Assembly (NCBI RefSeq): GCF_000812665.2
Contig: NZ_CP014327.1
Coordinates: forward strand, 1 to 64,000
DNA from: Falsihalocynthiibacter arcticus
GTDB lineage: Bacteria; Pseudomonadota; Alphaproteobacteria; Rhodobacterales; Rhodobacteraceae
DNA length: 64,000 nucleotides
Direction: 5' to 3'
Below, piece by piece: positions 27,481 through 38,344 of this stretch. The first letter of the stretch is position 1, and each line of letters starts with the position of its first letter. The notes under the pieces are model-generated. The model had not been told where the DNA came from and ran no database searches. It saw nothing but the letters and a program-made list of their open reading frames with translations. The position numbers and the translations under genes are program-made.

Positions 27481-27939
27481 TTAGCCTAGTCTGTCCTTGA
27501 CCAGCGGTCCAACCCGTCCGAAGTCCATTTGCCCAGTATACTTGGATTTCAGCACGCCCATGACCTTGCCCATGTCACGAATAGACTCAGCCCCGACCGA
27601 TTTGATCGCGTCCACAACAGCGGCTTCGCTCTCATCCGCATCAAGTTGACGCGGCAGAAATTCTTCAATAACTACAATCTCTTGCAGCTCTTTCTCCGCC
27701 AATTCAAGACGACCACCTTCTTCATAGGCGCGCGCACTTTCCTGACGCTGTTTGACCATTTTTCCCAGGATTCCGAGAATTTCATCTCCCGCCACCCCAG
27801 AATCGTCGCCCTCACCGCGCAAAGCGATGTCACGATCTTTAATTGCAGCGTTGATAAGACGTAGCGTGGAAAGCCGAGCCGCTTCCTTTGCTTTCATCGC
27901 CTCTTTCATCGCCGTCGTAATTCTTGTTCTCATGTCCAT
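27481..27939 (-). CDS. GatB/YqeY domain protein
   Basis: A 152-residue helical protein: a basic N-terminal part (MRTRITTAMKEAMKAKEAAR, LSTLRLINAAIKDRDIA) and a C-terminal domain like the tail of the GatB amidotransferase subunit, ending MGVLKSKYTGQMDFGRVGPL. Free-standing YqeY proteins are widespread and often adjoin primase or carA; they are thought to touch tRNA but have no proven reaction. It is divergent from carA across about 195 bases. Confidence 0.92.
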   Translation of the reverse strand: MDMRTRITTAMKEAMKAKEAARLSTLRLINAAIKDRDIALRGEGDDSGVAGDEILGILGKMVKQRQESARAYEEGGRLELAEKELQEIVVIEEFLPRQLDADESEAAVVDAIKSVGAESIRDMGKVMGVLKSKYTGQMDFGRVGPLVKDRLG

Positions 27940-28134
27940 CGGTTTCCATCCCCTGGTTTCCGAAAAGTTAAGACCTAGGACAATACTCTGTGATCTCTAA
28001 GCTTTCAACCTCCGTCTATATTGGTAACATATTGAATATTAACACTAATCTATTTTCTTTTGCCCCCTTGACCCTGTTGCCGTCCGCCATTAGTTTCCGA
28101 CAAGTTTGCGCCCGATTTGCCTAAGGAGTCGCCC

Positions 28135-29301
28135 ATGTCTGCCGCCACATCGTTTAAACCTTCCGCTTCACCACATCCCACCGCCTGCCTTGCGCTTGCG
28201 GATGGCACCCTGTTTTACGGCTATGGGTTTGGAGCCGAGGGCACCGAGATCGCAGAGCTTTGCTTTAATACAGCCATGACCGGTTATCAGGAAATCATGA
28301 CCGACCCCTCCTATGCGGGCCAAATCGTCACCTTCACCTTCCCCCATATTGGCAACACCGGCGTCACCCCCGAAGACGACGAAACTGCCGATCCTTTTGC
28401 CTCCGGAATGGTGGTCAAATGGGACCCCACCGACGCCAGCAATTGGCGCGCAACCGAAGAATTGACCGTCTGGCTCAAACGGCGCGGACGCATCGGAATT
28501 GGTGGCCTTGATACACGCCGCCTCACCCGCGCAATCCGCCAACAAGGCGCGCCGCATGTGGCTCTTTCCTATTCTGAGGGCGGCGTTTTTGATATCGCCG
28601 ATCTCGTAGAAAAAGCGCGCTCGTTCAAAGGTTTAGAAGGCCTCGACCTCGCCAAAGAAGTGACCTGCGCGCAGTCCTATACCTGGGATGAGCAACGCTG
28701 GGTTTGGCCTGACGGATACTCAAAAACCACGAAGCCCGGCCACAAAGTCGTTGCGATTGACTTCGGCGCCAAGCGCAACATTCTACGCTGCCTCGCCTCC
28801 GCTGGCTGCGACGTCACAGTGCTTCCCGCCACCGCGACCGCCGAAGAAATCTTGGCCCACGCCCCCGAAGGTGTGTTCCTTTCAAACGGTCCCGGTGATC
28901 CCGCGGCAACGGGCGTCTATGCCGTGCCAATGATCCAAGGTATTCTCAAGGCCGACATTCCCGTTTTCGGTATTTGCCTTGGCCACCAAATGCTTGCTTT
29001 GGCCTTGGGAGCAAAAACAGTCAAAATGAGCCACGGCCACCACGGTGCAAACCACCCTGTTAAAGATAAAGACACCGGAAAAGTTGAAATAACGTCAATG
29101 AACCACGGATTTGCGGTCGATTCTCAATCCCTTCCCAAAGGCGTCGTTGAGACCCATATTTCCCTTTTTGACGGTTCCAATTGCGGCCTTCGAGTCGACG
29201 GAAAACCGGTATTTTCGGTCCAATACCACCCCGAAGCCTCTCCCGGCCCTCAAGACAGCTATTACCTCTTTGAGCGTTTTGTAAAAGCGATGGAAAAGTA
29301 G
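28135..29301 (+). CDS. carA: Carbamoyl-phosphate synthase small (glutaminase) subunit
   Basis: Supplies ammonia from glutamine to CarB for pyrimidine and arginine synthesis. The 388-residue protein has the small-subunit N-terminal domain (FGAEGTEIAELCFNTAMTGY) and the class I amidotransferase domain with FLSNGPGDPAATGVY, the Cys nucleophile in FGICLGHQML and the His-Glu pair in YHPEASPGPQD. The ATG at 28135 follows AAGGAG; an in-frame TTG at 28117 is less likely. carB is not adjacent, as in many alphaproteobacteria. Confidence 0.96.
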   Translation: MSAATSFKPSASPHPTACLALADGTLFYGYGFGAEGTEIAELCFNTAMTGYQEIMTDPSYAGQIVTFTFPHIGNTGVTPEDDETADPFASGMVVKWDPTDASNWRATEELTVWLKRRGRIGIGGLDTRRLTRAIRQQGAPHVALSYSEGGVFDIADLVEKARSFKGLEGLDLAKEVTCAQSYTWDEQRWVWPDGYSKTTKPGHKVVAIDFGAKRNILRCLASAGCDVTVLPATATAEEILAHAPEGVFLSNGPGDPAATGVYAVPMIQGILKADIPVFGICLGHQMLALALGAKTVKMSHGHHGANHPVKDKDTGKVEITSMNHGFAVDSQSLPKGVVETHISLFDGSNCGLRVDGKPVFSVQYHPEASPGPQDSYYLFERFVKAMEK

Positions 29302-29318
29302 CACTCTTTACGCGTCGG

Positions 29319-29333
29319 TTAATCGCACATTAA
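29319..29333. promoter_or_regulatory. CtrA-type box, TTAA-N7-TTAA
   Basis: TTAA-TCGCACA-TTAA matches the full CtrA binding consensus with the exact seven-base spacer, inside the near-palindrome GGTTAATcgcacATTAACC. It lies 48 bases before the start of the MshEN-glycosyltransferase gene, at promoter distance. Binding is predicted only. Confidence 0.55.
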
Positions 29334-29381
29334 CCATTCCCAGTAAATGTAGGCGTGCCCTCATAGGACGTCGCCTGCACC

Positions 29382-31295
29382 ATGCAACTGACCCAACTTC
29401 GTACTGTGCGACCGTTCGCTACGGTTGCTCCACATCAGCCAGGAGCCGAGCGTGGACGGACTCCTATTGGCCAAATCCTCGTGCAAAACGGCGCTCTTTC
29501 GCCCGGTGACCTCGTGAAAGCGCTGGCACTGCAGGCACGGCAAGAAGTCCAAATAGGCGATATTTTGATCGCCCACGACCTCGTGACTGACCAAGACCTT
29601 TATCGCGGACTCTCAAAGCAATGGGGGGCGCAGTTCGTAGATTTAAACTTTGAGCAGCCGGACGCCCGCCTTATTGACGCCATTGGCGCAAAAGTATGCC
29701 TAAAAGGGCGTTTCTTGCCTTGGAAACAGGTCGGGATCGTAACGATTATCTGCACTGCCCGCCCTGCAGAATTTGCAGAAGTGCTTCGCAACCTCCCTGA
29801 GAATTTTGGTCCTGTACGTATGGCAATCGCCTCAGAGACCCAAGTTTTTAGTGCCCTAGAGCGGGTTCGGCAAACCTACTTAACGCATAGTGCTGAGACC
29901 TGCGTTCGCGAAGAAGAGAGTTGCCGCAACTGGCATACTCCGCAGAAAAAACGGTTCGCGATCTCCCTTATTCTCTTTATAATTATGGGAATATTGTTAG
30001 TTCCGAAATTCGTTATTTCCTTCTTTTTTGGTTGGGCAGTTCTTATTTTGATCGCGAGTTCCGCCCTAAAATTCGCAGCAGCGGCAACCCAAGTCTCAAA
30101 TTTCAGAAAAAAGGAAACGTCAGGGTTTCGACACCATAAATCTCCGTCAATTGCGCGCCTTCCCGTGGTGTCCATCATGGTCCCTCTTTACAAAGAGCGA
30201 AAAGTTGCAAGCCAGCTTATCCGACGCCTTTCCAAACTGTCCTACCCAAAGGAATTGTTGGACATTTGCCTCGTCGTAGAGGCCGATGACCATACGACGA
30301 CACAGGCCCTCGCCGAGGCCGATTTGCCCAAATGGGCCCGTGTGGTGACCGTGCCAACTGGGGCGGTAAGGACCAAACCACGGGCCTTGAATTATGCGTT
30401 GGATTTCTGCCGAGGGACAATCATCGGAGTGTATGACGCCGAAGACGCCCCTGAGGAAGGCCAGATCCATGCAGTGGTTCGACGTTTTCATGAACGTGGA
30501 CAAGACGTTGCTTGCCTGCAAGGCGTTTTAGACTTTTACAATGCGCAAACGAACTGGCTGGCGCGATGCTTTACCGTCGAATATGCGACATGGTTTCGCG
30601 TGATTCTGCCGGGGCTTGAAAAAATTGGCTTTGCTATTCCCCTTGGCGGCACAACGCTTTTTTTTCGGCGCGAAGCGCTTGAAAAACTTGGGGGTTGGGA
30701 CGCACATAATGTCACTGAGAATGCAGACCTCGGAATTCGCCTTGCGCGGCACGGATATCGAACGGAAGTTCTCCCAACAGTTACCTATGAGGAAGCGAAT
30801 TGCCGCTACTGGCCGTGGATTAAGCAACGTTCTCGGTGGCTTAAAGGCTATGCAATCACGTGGACGGTCCATATGCGTAACCCTGCGAAACTTCTAAAGG
30901 ACTTGGGACCATGGCGCTTTCTTGGCGTCCAACTCCTGTTTCTAGGTACCCTCAGCCAGTATATTTTGGCCCCTCTCTTATGGTCTTTTTGGCTCGTCCC
31001 TTTCATTGATCATCACCCGATTAAAATGATCCTTCCTAGTCACGCGATAATTGCGCTCGGGATCATTTTTTTCCTATCTGAGATCCTATCAATTTCTGTT
31101 GGAATGATGGCGGTTTCGGGCCCACGACACAGACATCTTCTGTGGTGGGTTCCGACGCTTCACTTTTATTTTCCGCTAGGAGCTTTAGCGTCTTACAAAG
31201 GCATCTTTGAACTTATTGTACGCCCATTCTATTGGGATAAAACAGAGCATGGCCTTTACGCGGAAAAGGTAGTGGAATCGTCAAATAGAGTTTGA
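29382..31295 (+). CDS. Membrane glycosyltransferase family 2 with N-terminal MshEN (T2SS-E-N-like) domain
   Basis: A 637-residue processive-looking glycosyltransferase. Residues about 25-95 form an MshEN repeat (IGQILVQNGALSPGDLVKAL, IGDILIAHDLVTDQDLYRGL), a fold that binds cyclic-di-GMP in MshE. Two membrane helices (about 205-245) precede the GT2 domain: VVSIMVPLYKERK, YDAEDAPEEGQ (DxD-like), TENADLGIRLARHG and QRSRWLKGY (QxxRW). Three or four more helices follow. This layout resembles cellulose or other exopolysaccharide synthases, with the product unknown. Homologues are common in Rhodobacteraceae. A CtrA-type box stands upstream. It is followed by the convergent GntR gene. Confidence 0.87.
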   Translation: MQLTQLRTVRPFATVAPHQPGAERGRTPIGQILVQNGALSPGDLVKALALQARQEVQIGDILIAHDLVTDQDLYRGLSKQWGAQFVDLNFEQPDARLIDAIGAKVCLKGRFLPWKQVGIVTIICTARPAEFAEVLRNLPENFGPVRMAIASETQVFSALERVRQTYLTHSAETCVREEESCRNWHTPQKKRFAISLILFIIMGILLVPKFVISFFFGWAVLILIASSALKFAAAATQVSNFRKKETSGFRHHKSPSIARLPVVSIMVPLYKERKVASQLIRRLSKLSYPKELLDICLVVEADDHTTTQALAEADLPKWARVVTVPTGAVRTKPRALNYALDFCRGTIIGVYDAEDAPEEGQIHAVVRRFHERGQDVACLQGVLDFYNAQTNWLARCFTVEYATWFRVILPGLEKIGFAIPLGGTTLFFRREALEKLGGWDAHNVTENADLGIRLARHGYRTEVLPTVTYEEANCRYWPWIKQRSRWLKGYAITWTVHMRNPAKLLKDLGPWRFLGVQLLFLGTLSQYILAPLLWSFWLVPFIDHHPIKMILPSHAIIALGIIFFLSEILSISVGMMAVSGPRHRHLLWWVPTLHFYFPLGALASYKGIFELIVRPFYWDKTEHGLYAEKVVESSNRV

Positions 31296-31309
31296 AATAA
31301 GCGCCATAA

Positions 31310-31957
31310 TTAAATTCGGACACTCAAGGCATCAAGTTTGAGACGCGTTTCAAAGGCCTTTGAAATATGGTTTTTTAGCGCCAAATGTGCGGCTTCACCG
31401 TCCCGTTTTTCCAGCGCTGCGACAATGGCTTCATGCTCATTGAGCGCCGTTTCGCCCCGTCCTTTGACCGCCAAAGAGGTGGTCGCAAGGAGAGCCATCG
31501 TACGATGCACCAAATCCAACTGCTGAACTAGGTAGCGATTGTGCGAAGCGAGGTGAATTTGCTTGTGAAATCTTCTGTTGGCCAACGACAGTGCTTCCGG
31601 ATCGCTTAAAAAACCGCGATCCTCTTCAACCATTTCGCGTAAAACACGGATTTCCTCTGGCGCGGCATGGCGTGCAGCTAAACGGGCCGCGAGCCCTTCA
31701 AGCTCGGTCCGCACCACATATAATTCCGCTAACTGATTGTGATCAAGGGAAGCCACAATCAAACTGCGACCATCGCGGGTTAAAAGGGATTGTGTTTCAA
31801 GCCGTTGAAGGGCCTCTCGAATGGGCGTGCGGGAAACGCCAAACTGCTCAGCCAATTCGCTCTCAACCAATCGATCCCCCGGCCGATAAATTCCGACGTC
31901 GATTGCGCTTAAAACCAACGCATACGCATCTTTTTGACCGTTCTTGTGCTCACTCAT
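31310..31957 (-). CDS. GntR-family transcriptional regulator (FCD domain)
   Basis: A 215-residue regulator with the winged helix RLVESELAEQFGVSRTPIRE and an FCD domain (LYVVRTELEGLAARLAARHA, NRRFHKQIHLASHNRYLVQQ, with the metal-binding-type His residues). The ATG at 31957 (MSEHKNGQKDAYALVL) follows GAGGGG; the frame is open to 31999. It lies divergent from the HAD nucleotidase gene. Its target cannot be told from position. Confidence 0.9.
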   Translation of the reverse strand: MSEHKNGQKDAYALVLSAIDVGIYRPGDRLVESELAEQFGVSRTPIREALQRLETQSLLTRDGRSLIVASLDHNQLAELYVVRTELEGLAARLAARHAAPEEIRVLREMVEEDRGFLSDPEALSLANRRFHKQIHLASHNRYLVQQLDLVHRTMALLATTSLAVKGRGETALNEHEAIVAALEKRDGEAAHLALKNHISKAFETRLKLDALSVRI

Positions 31958-32049
31958 GTGCTTCCCCTCGCGTATCCGCACCCTACTCCCGTGCGGCATT
32001 CGCGATCAACCCCGTTGCTGCTTCAATCACAACTCCCTACAATGCGTTT

Positions 32050-32712
32050 ATGCAAAAACAAACTAAAACTCCAATGCCCGCATTTTCCCACATCAAACAT
32101 TGGGTATTTGACCTTGACAATACGCTATATCCACCTTCGGACCGCCTGTTTGACCAAATCGAGGTGCGCATGACCGATTTCGTCATGACCGCTCTCAATG
32201 TAGATGAAAAACAGGCCAATTATCTGCGCCAGCACTATTGGCAGAAATACGGAACAACCTTGACCGGATTAATGGATGAGCATGGCGTCGATCCAGCCCC
32301 CTATTTAACTCATGTCCATGATATCTCAATGTCGCATATGCGCCCTGCCCCCGCGTTAGCAGAGCGGATTTCAGCGCTCCCCGGACGTAAAATTGTCTAT
32401 ACAAATGGCACGGCGCCCTATGCCGAACGGGTTCTAAGGGCGCGGGGCCTTGATGGCATTTTTGATGCAATTTACGGTGTGGAGCATGCAAATTTCCGCC
32501 CCAAACCCGAGCGCGCGGCATTTGAAACCATATTTTCAAAGGACGGAACCATTCCCTCATCCGCAGCAATGTTTGAGGATGATACCCGCAACCTCATTGC
32601 GCCACATGCCATGGGAATGCGCACGATTCACGTGGCCCCCGAGCAATCGCGCCAAGATCACATTCATTATCATACCTCCGACCTAACGACTTTTCTGTCG
32701 CAGTTGGTCTAG
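32050..32712 (+). CDS. HAD-superfamily pyrimidine 5'-nucleotidase (SDT1/YjjG-like)
   Basis: Phosphatase of 220 residues with all four HAD motifs: I VFDLDNTLYPPSD (nucleophile Asp), II VYTNGT, III KPERAAFE, IV MFEDDTRNL. The cap is helical, as in pyrimidine 5'-nucleotidases, whose family name is annotated from this pattern. I take ATG at 32050 (MQKQTKTPMPAFSHIKHW); MPAFSHIKHW at 32074 is possible. It lies 41 bases before a UbiH-type gene in the same direction and may be co-transcribed. Confidence 0.88.
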   Translation: MQKQTKTPMPAFSHIKHWVFDLDNTLYPPSDRLFDQIEVRMTDFVMTALNVDEKQANYLRQHYWQKYGTTLTGLMDEHGVDPAPYLTHVHDISMSHMRPAPALAERISALPGRKIVYTNGTAPYAERVLRARGLDGIFDAIYGVEHANFRPKPERAAFETIFSKDGTIPSSAAMFEDDTRNLIAPHAMGMRTIHVAPEQSRQDHIHYHTSDLTTFLSQLV

Positions 32713-32753
32713 GAGGGGTTTTCGAGCGCCCTCTTGCAGCTTACATCTAAGGC

Positions 32754-33953
32754 ATGAATAGATCCCACACAGATATTTTAGTTTCGGGCGGCGGAATTGC
32801 CGGTCTTACGGCCGCGGCGGCGTTTGGAGCGGCGGGTTTTTCCGTCATCTGTGTTGACCCGACCCCGCCGATAACTGAATCGTCTAACCCACAAGCAGAC
32901 CGACGCACGACGGCGTTTTTGCAACCGGCTCGCCAGACGTTGATCGATGTGGGCCTTTGGGATTCGCTCGCGCCCTATGCGGCCCCTTTGCAAACGATGC
33001 GCATCGTCGATGCGGGTGGCGAATTGCCAGAAGCGCGCCTTATCAAAGACTTCAACGCCAGCGATATCAGTGACTTACCTTTCGGCTGGAACCTACCAAA
33101 TTGGCTTCTGCGACGCGAAATTTTGGCGAAAATTGAAACGCTTGCGAATGTAACCTTTCGCGCAGGGATTGGAACCCAAGATGTTGTAACCCGCGAAACA
33201 TCCGCCATCGTTCGCCTGACGGATGGGGCGTCTATTTCGACCAAGCTCCTTATCGCGGCGGATGGACGAAATTCAAATGTGCGCGCGGCGTTGGATATCC
33301 CTGTAAAAACAATTCGTTACGGTCAAAAGGCGCTCGTTTTTTCCGTTTCGCATGCACCTTCGCACGAAAATGTTTCGACCGAAGTACACAGAAGCGGAGG
33401 CCCCTTTACCCTCGTGCCCCTCCCCGATCACGATGGAAAACACTTTTCCGCTGTTGTTTGGATGGAAAAAGCCGCGAAGATCGACAGCCTTGCAACCCTA
33501 TCAATAGAGGTGTTCGAAGAGAAAATCACCTTGAGATCAGCAGGTATTCTCGGCCCTCTCACCCTTGAAAGCCAGCGCAGCAGTTGGCCGATCATCAGCC
33601 AAATCGCCGCCACAATGTATGGCCAACGCACGGCGCTGATGGCCGAGGCAGCCCACGTTGTTCCACCGATTGGTGCACAGGGCTTAAACATGAGTTTAGG
33701 CGACTTACGCGTCCTCCTCGACCTCGCGACATCCGATCCAGCGACCCTTGGGACCCCGAAAATGCTCGAAAAATATAACAGGTTGCGCCATAGGGAAGCC
33801 CAAATACGCGTCACGGGCGTCGATCTACTCAACCGCGCCTCAATGGTTGGTGCGCAGGGATTACGTGACTTACGGGCCGGCGCTTTGAACACGTTTTATT
33901 CGGTCGCGCCCATTCGGAAAACCCTTATGAAAGCTGGCCTGGGCATGCGTTAA
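32754..33953 (+). CDS. UbiH/COQ6-family FAD-dependent monooxygenase
   Basis: Flavoprotein hydroxylase of 399 residues, probably for ubiquinone ring hydroxylation. Motifs are the FAD GxGxxG (DILVSGGGIAGLTAAAAFG), the DG motif (LIAADGRNSNVRAAL) and the late GD motif replaced by AEAAHVVPPIGAQGLNMSLGD, all as in UbiH/F/I. The exact ring position cannot be told. It begins at an ATG 41 bases after the HAD gene and converges on the Lrp gene two bases past its stop. Confidence 0.9.
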   Translation: MNRSHTDILVSGGGIAGLTAAAAFGAAGFSVICVDPTPPITESSNPQADRRTTAFLQPARQTLIDVGLWDSLAPYAAPLQTMRIVDAGGELPEARLIKDFNASDISDLPFGWNLPNWLLRREILAKIETLANVTFRAGIGTQDVVTRETSAIVRLTDGASISTKLLIAADGRNSNVRAALDIPVKTIRYGQKALVFSVSHAPSHENVSTEVHRSGGPFTLVPLPDHDGKHFSAVVWMEKAAKIDSLATLSIEVFEEKITLRSAGILGPLTLESQRSSWPIISQIAATMYGQRTALMAEAAHVVPPIGAQGLNMSLGDLRVLLDLATSDPATLGTPKMLEKYNRLRHREAQIRVTGVDLLNRASMVGAQGLRDLRAGALNTFYSVAPIRKTLMKAGLGMR

Positions 33954-33954
33954 G

Positions 33955-34413
33955 CTAACCAATCGGCCCAGGACATCGTTCTTCACTTAAGAGGACATTG
34001 GCCTCAACATTGCCAATTCCCGGAAGGGTCATCACGCGCCGTCGTAAAACACGCTCAAAATCGGCAAGGTCGCGGGCCACGACCCGCAAGCGATAATCAT
34101 ACATTCCCAACACGTGGTGCACGGCCTGAACTTCAGGAATCGCCGTGACCGCGCGTTCAAAATCCTCAAGACTAACCCGTCCCTTGGTGGCCAGTTTTAC
34201 CCCCAAAAACACCGTTACTCCAAATCCCAGCGCTTCTCGATTCAGCACAAGCCGACGTCCGACAATAATTTTGGCGTCTTCTAGACGTTTAATCCGGCGC
34301 CATGTGGCGGGTTGGGACAGGCCGAACCGTTTTCCCAAGGCCCCAGCGGATTGACTGGCATCCTTCGCCAAAGCGCGCAGTAAGCTACGATCGATTTCAT
34401 CAAGGTCAATCAT
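33955..34413 (-). CDS. Lrp/AsnC-family transcriptional regulator
   Basis: A 152-residue regulator with a winged HTH (LRALAKDASQSAGALGKRFG, LSQPATWRRIKRLEDA) and a RAM ligand-binding domain (ITAIPEVQAVHHVLGMYDYR). It overlaps a second Lrp-type gene by four bases, so both are translated from one message. Both lie divergent from ilvC, a common Lrp target. Confidence 0.91.
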   Translation of the reverse strand: MIDLDEIDRSLLRALAKDASQSAGALGKRFGLSQPATWRRIKRLEDAKIIVGRRLVLNREALGFGVTVFLGVKLATKGRVSLEDFERAVTAIPEVQAVHHVLGMYDYRLRVVARDLADFERVLRRRVMTLPGIGNVEANVLLSEERCPGPIG

Positions 34414-34868
34414 AGGGGCAAATCCTCCGACATCTTAATCGCAGCGACCTGCATAAGCGCCTCAATATCCGCAATATGTGGCAGGGTCAGGATACGCGTT
34501 TTGTATATTTCCTGATAATGCGCCATATCACGTGCAAGAACCGCAAGCCTCACGTCGACGCGACCAAGGAAAGTGTGAATTTCCGAAACCTCTGGTATTT
34601 TGCGTGCCTCTTCAATGAATTCGTCAAACGCCCGCGACTGAGTTTTGTCCAACGTCACCCGAAGCGACACCTCAACGCTATAACCAAGGGCCGCCCAGTT
34701 GATAATGGCCTGAACACCTTGATAAATTCCGGCTTCACGCATTTTTTCAAGCCGCCGAGCACAAGTTCCGGCCGCAAGTCCCGCCCTTTGAGCGAGTTCG
34801 GCCATCGGCAAATCAGGTTCGGCCTGCATATGCCGAAGAATTCTGCGTGATATTTCATCGGTAAGCAT
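34410..34868 (-). CDS. Lrp/AsnC-family transcriptional regulator
   Basis: A 152-residue regulator, first of the tandem pair: HTH ([37 protein letters not shown]) and RAM domain (KIPEVSEIHTFLGRVDVRLA). It shares only modest resemblance with its neighbour, so the pair may form a heteromer or read different ligands. It is divergent from ilvC over about 140 bases, with an 11-base palindrome between. Confidence 0.91.
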   Translation of the reverse strand: MLTDEISRRILRHMQAEPDLPMAELAQRAGLAAGTCARRLEKMREAGIYQGVQAIINWAALGYSVEVSLRVTLDKTQSRAFDEFIEEARKIPEVSEIHTFLGRVDVRLAVLARDMAHYQEIYKTRILTLPHIADIEALMQVAAIKMSEDLPL

Positions 34869-34901
34869 GAAATTTCCTAAAAACCCAAATTTGGCGAATA
34901 G

Positions 34902-36029
<1,128 letters not shown>

Positions 36030-36047
36030 ACCATTTAAATACTTGGG

Positions 36048-36075
36048 AAAAGGCGCCCATCGCGGCGCCTTTTTT
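36048..36075 (+). terminator. Terminator after ilvC
   Basis: AAAAGGCGCC pairs with GGCGCCTTTTTT around CATCGC, beginning 18 bases past the ilvC stop. The T run on the right indicates plus-strand termination, although A run on the left makes it potentially two-way. Confidence 0.9.
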
Positions 36076-36092
36076 CGTTGAGAGGATGCGCT

Positions 36093-36992
36093 ATGTTTGC
36101 CCAAGCAGGACTTAAAAACTGGGGACGAATTCTTCTCCTTGGCGCGCTTTGGGGCGCATCCTTTATGTTCATTGAGTTCGCGATTGCAGGCTTTACTGCT
36201 CTCTGGGTCGCGGCCATTCGAATTACCATTGCCGCCAGTGTTCTATGTGTAGTTACTTACGTCGCGGGCACCGGATTGCCAGATACGCGAGGCCCGAATG
36301 CACGACACATTTGGCTTTCGGCCTTAGGGCTTGGTGTCTTTGCAAATGCGGTGCCGTTTGCGCTTCTCTCTTGGGGCCAAGGCTATGTTACTTCCGGATT
36401 TGCAGGTGTTTCCATGGCTGCAGTTCCTCTGATTGTGTTACCTCTGGCGCATATTTTTGTACCAAGTGATCGACTGACAGTTCGAAAAGCTATTGGATTT
36501 TTGATCGGCTTTGCAGGTGTTGCGCTGCTTGTTGGAAAGGACGCATTTGTCTCGTCGGGAACCCAAATAGAAAGTGTTGGGCGGCTGGCATGCTTCCTCG
36601 CCGCCGCGTCCTATGCGTGTAGCTCGATTATCACGCGGCGCGCCCCACCCGTTTCGCACAAGAGCTTTAGTGCCGCGGCGCTTTTGATGGCGTCGGTTGT
36701 CAGCGTGGGTTTGGCGCTTTGGTTTGACGGGGTACCGACTGAGTTCCCCATCGGTCCTGTCCTCGCAACTCTATATTTGGGGCTCTTCCCGACGGCCTTG
36801 GCCACCCTCCTCCTCGTTTCCGTCATTCGCGAGGCGGGGCCGTCATTTCTCGGCCTCTCAAATTATCAAGTCCCGATTTGGTCGGTTGTTTTCGGCGTCA
36901 CATTGCTAGGTGAAACAATGCCCCCACAACTGTTACCAGCTCTGGGGCTTATCCTATTTGGTGTCGCCGTTAGCCAAAAATGGCGCGCCTAG
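36093..36992 (+). CDS. EamA/DMT-family transporter
   Basis: Drug/metabolite transporter of 299 residues with about ten transmembrane helices in two EamA repeats: [20 protein letters not shown] opens the first and [19 protein letters not shown] the second. DMT proteins export amino acids, purines or other metabolites; substrate not told by sequence. ATG at 36093 follows GAGAGGA; the TTG at 36078 is less likely. It ends four bases past the convergent glmM stop. Confidence 0.88.
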   Translation: MFAQAGLKNWGRILLLGALWGASFMFIEFAIAGFTALWVAAIRITIAASVLCVVTYVAGTGLPDTRGPNARHIWLSALGLGVFANAVPFALLSWGQGYVTSGFAGVSMAAVPLIVLPLAHIFVPSDRLTVRKAIGFLIGFAGVALLVGKDAFVSSGTQIESVGRLACFLAAASYACSSIITRRAPPVSHKSFSAAALLMASVVSVGLALWFDGVPTEFPIGPVLATLYLGLFPTALATLLLVSVIREAGPSFLGLSNYQVPIWSVVFGVTLLGETMPPQLLPALGLILFGVAVSQKWRA

Positions 36993-38329
36993 CAGACGGA
37001 TTCAATCACCCCGACGATTTCGTCGACAACATTGGTCAGCCTCGAGAGATCTTCGTCCTCGCCCATAACACGAATAAGAGGCTCAGTGCCAGATTTACGG
37101 ATAACAAGACGGCCTGTTTTTGCCAGTTTGGCTTCACCATCAGCAATCACTAATGCAACTTTTTCAAGTGATAATGGGTCAATATTACCTTTGTATTTGA
37201 CGTTTTTCAACATTTGCGGCACGGAAGTGAAGTTTTGCGTCAGGGTACTCGCCTTGTCTCCAGACTGCGCCATCTCTGCCATAAACTGAAGACCAGCGAT
37301 CAACCCATCACCGGTGGTGGCATAGTCTGTCATCACAATGTGCCCCGACTGCTCTCCGCCCAGATTAAAGCCCCCTGCGCGCATCGCCTCAACGACATAG
37401 CGGTCACCGACATTCGTGCGCAGAAGGTTTATGCCCCGTGCAGAAAGAAAGCGTTCCAGCCCCAAATTAGACATGACTGTCGACACCAACGTCGCCCCGG
37501 AAAGACGTCCGTCGAGCGCCCATCGGTCAGCCAGCAAAGCCATAATCTGATCGCCGTCAGCGACCTTCCCGTTCTCATCGATGATCATAATTCGATCGGC
37601 ATCACCGTCCAAACATATGCCCAAATCGGCACCGTGTTGTACCACCGCTTGCGCGGCGGTTTCAGTATGCGTTGAACCACATTTATCGTTAATATTGAAT
37701 CCGTTAGGAGAAACACCGATGGGAATTACTTCCGCTCCGAGCTCCCAAAGCACTTCGGGTGCTGCGCGATAGGCCGCGCCATTGGCACAATCCACAACGA
37801 CCTTCAGACCAGAGAGTCTTCCGCGGGATGGGAATGTTGTTTTTGCATACTCAATATAGCGGCCCAAGCCATCTTCGACACGACGCGCACGGCCAATATT
37901 TTCTGGCTTTGCGGGGGCAATTTCGCCTTTAAGTATCTTTTCAATCTGGTTTTGCGCACCATCAGAAAGTTTAAAACCATCGGGCCCAAAAAACTTAATC
38001 CCATTGTCTTGGTGCGGATTGTGGCTTGCTGAAATCATGATGCCGATATCAGCCCGCATTGAGCGGGTCAAAAAGCCTACAGCGGGCGTGGGAACCGGCC
38101 CCAAAAGAAGGACATTCATTCCCGTACTCGTCAAGCCCGCCGTCAGGGCGTTTTCGAGCATGTATCCCGAAAGCCGTGTGTCCTTGCCGATCACAACGCG
38201 ATGGCGATTTTGGCCGTCTGTTCGAAAGTACCGACCGGCCGCCGCACCCAATTTCAGCGCCACTTCTGCTGTCATCGGGTAGGAGTTTGCCTGACCACGC
38301 ACACCGTCCGTTCCAAATAAATCGCCCAT
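36989..38329 (-). CDS. glmM: Phosphoglucosamine mutase
   Basis: Interconverts glucosamine 6- and 1-phosphate on the way to UDP-GlcNAc for peptidoglycan and LPS. The 446-residue protein has the phospho-Ser motif [19 protein letters not shown], the Mg site LDGDADR, the sugar loop LGGEQSGHI and the C-terminal phosphate loop [14 protein letters not shown]. It begins at ATG 38329, 15 bases after folP ends, so folB-folP-glmM form one operon. Confidence 0.97.
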   Translation of the reverse strand: MGDLFGTDGVRGQANSYPMTAEVALKLGAAAGRYFRTDGQNRHRVVIGKDTRLSGYMLENALTAGLTSTGMNVLLLGPVPTPAVGFLTRSMRADIGIMISASHNPHQDNGIKFFGPDGFKLSDGAQNQIEKILKGEIAPAKPENIGRARRVEDGLGRYIEYAKTTFPSRGRLSGLKVVVDCANGAAYRAAPEVLWELGAEVIPIGVSPNGFNINDKCGSTHTETAAQAVVQHGADLGICLDGDADRIMIIDENGKVADGDQIMALLADRWALDGRLSGATLVSTVMSNLGLERFLSARGINLLRTNVGDRYVVEAMRAGGFNLGGEQSGHIVMTDYATTGDGLIAGLQFMAEMAQSGDKASTLTQNFTSVPQMLKNVKYKGNIDPLSLEKVALVIADGEAKLAKTGRLVIRKSGTEPLIRVMGEDEDLSRLTNVVDEIVGVIESVC

Positions 38330-38344
38330 AAGTCACCTTTTACA

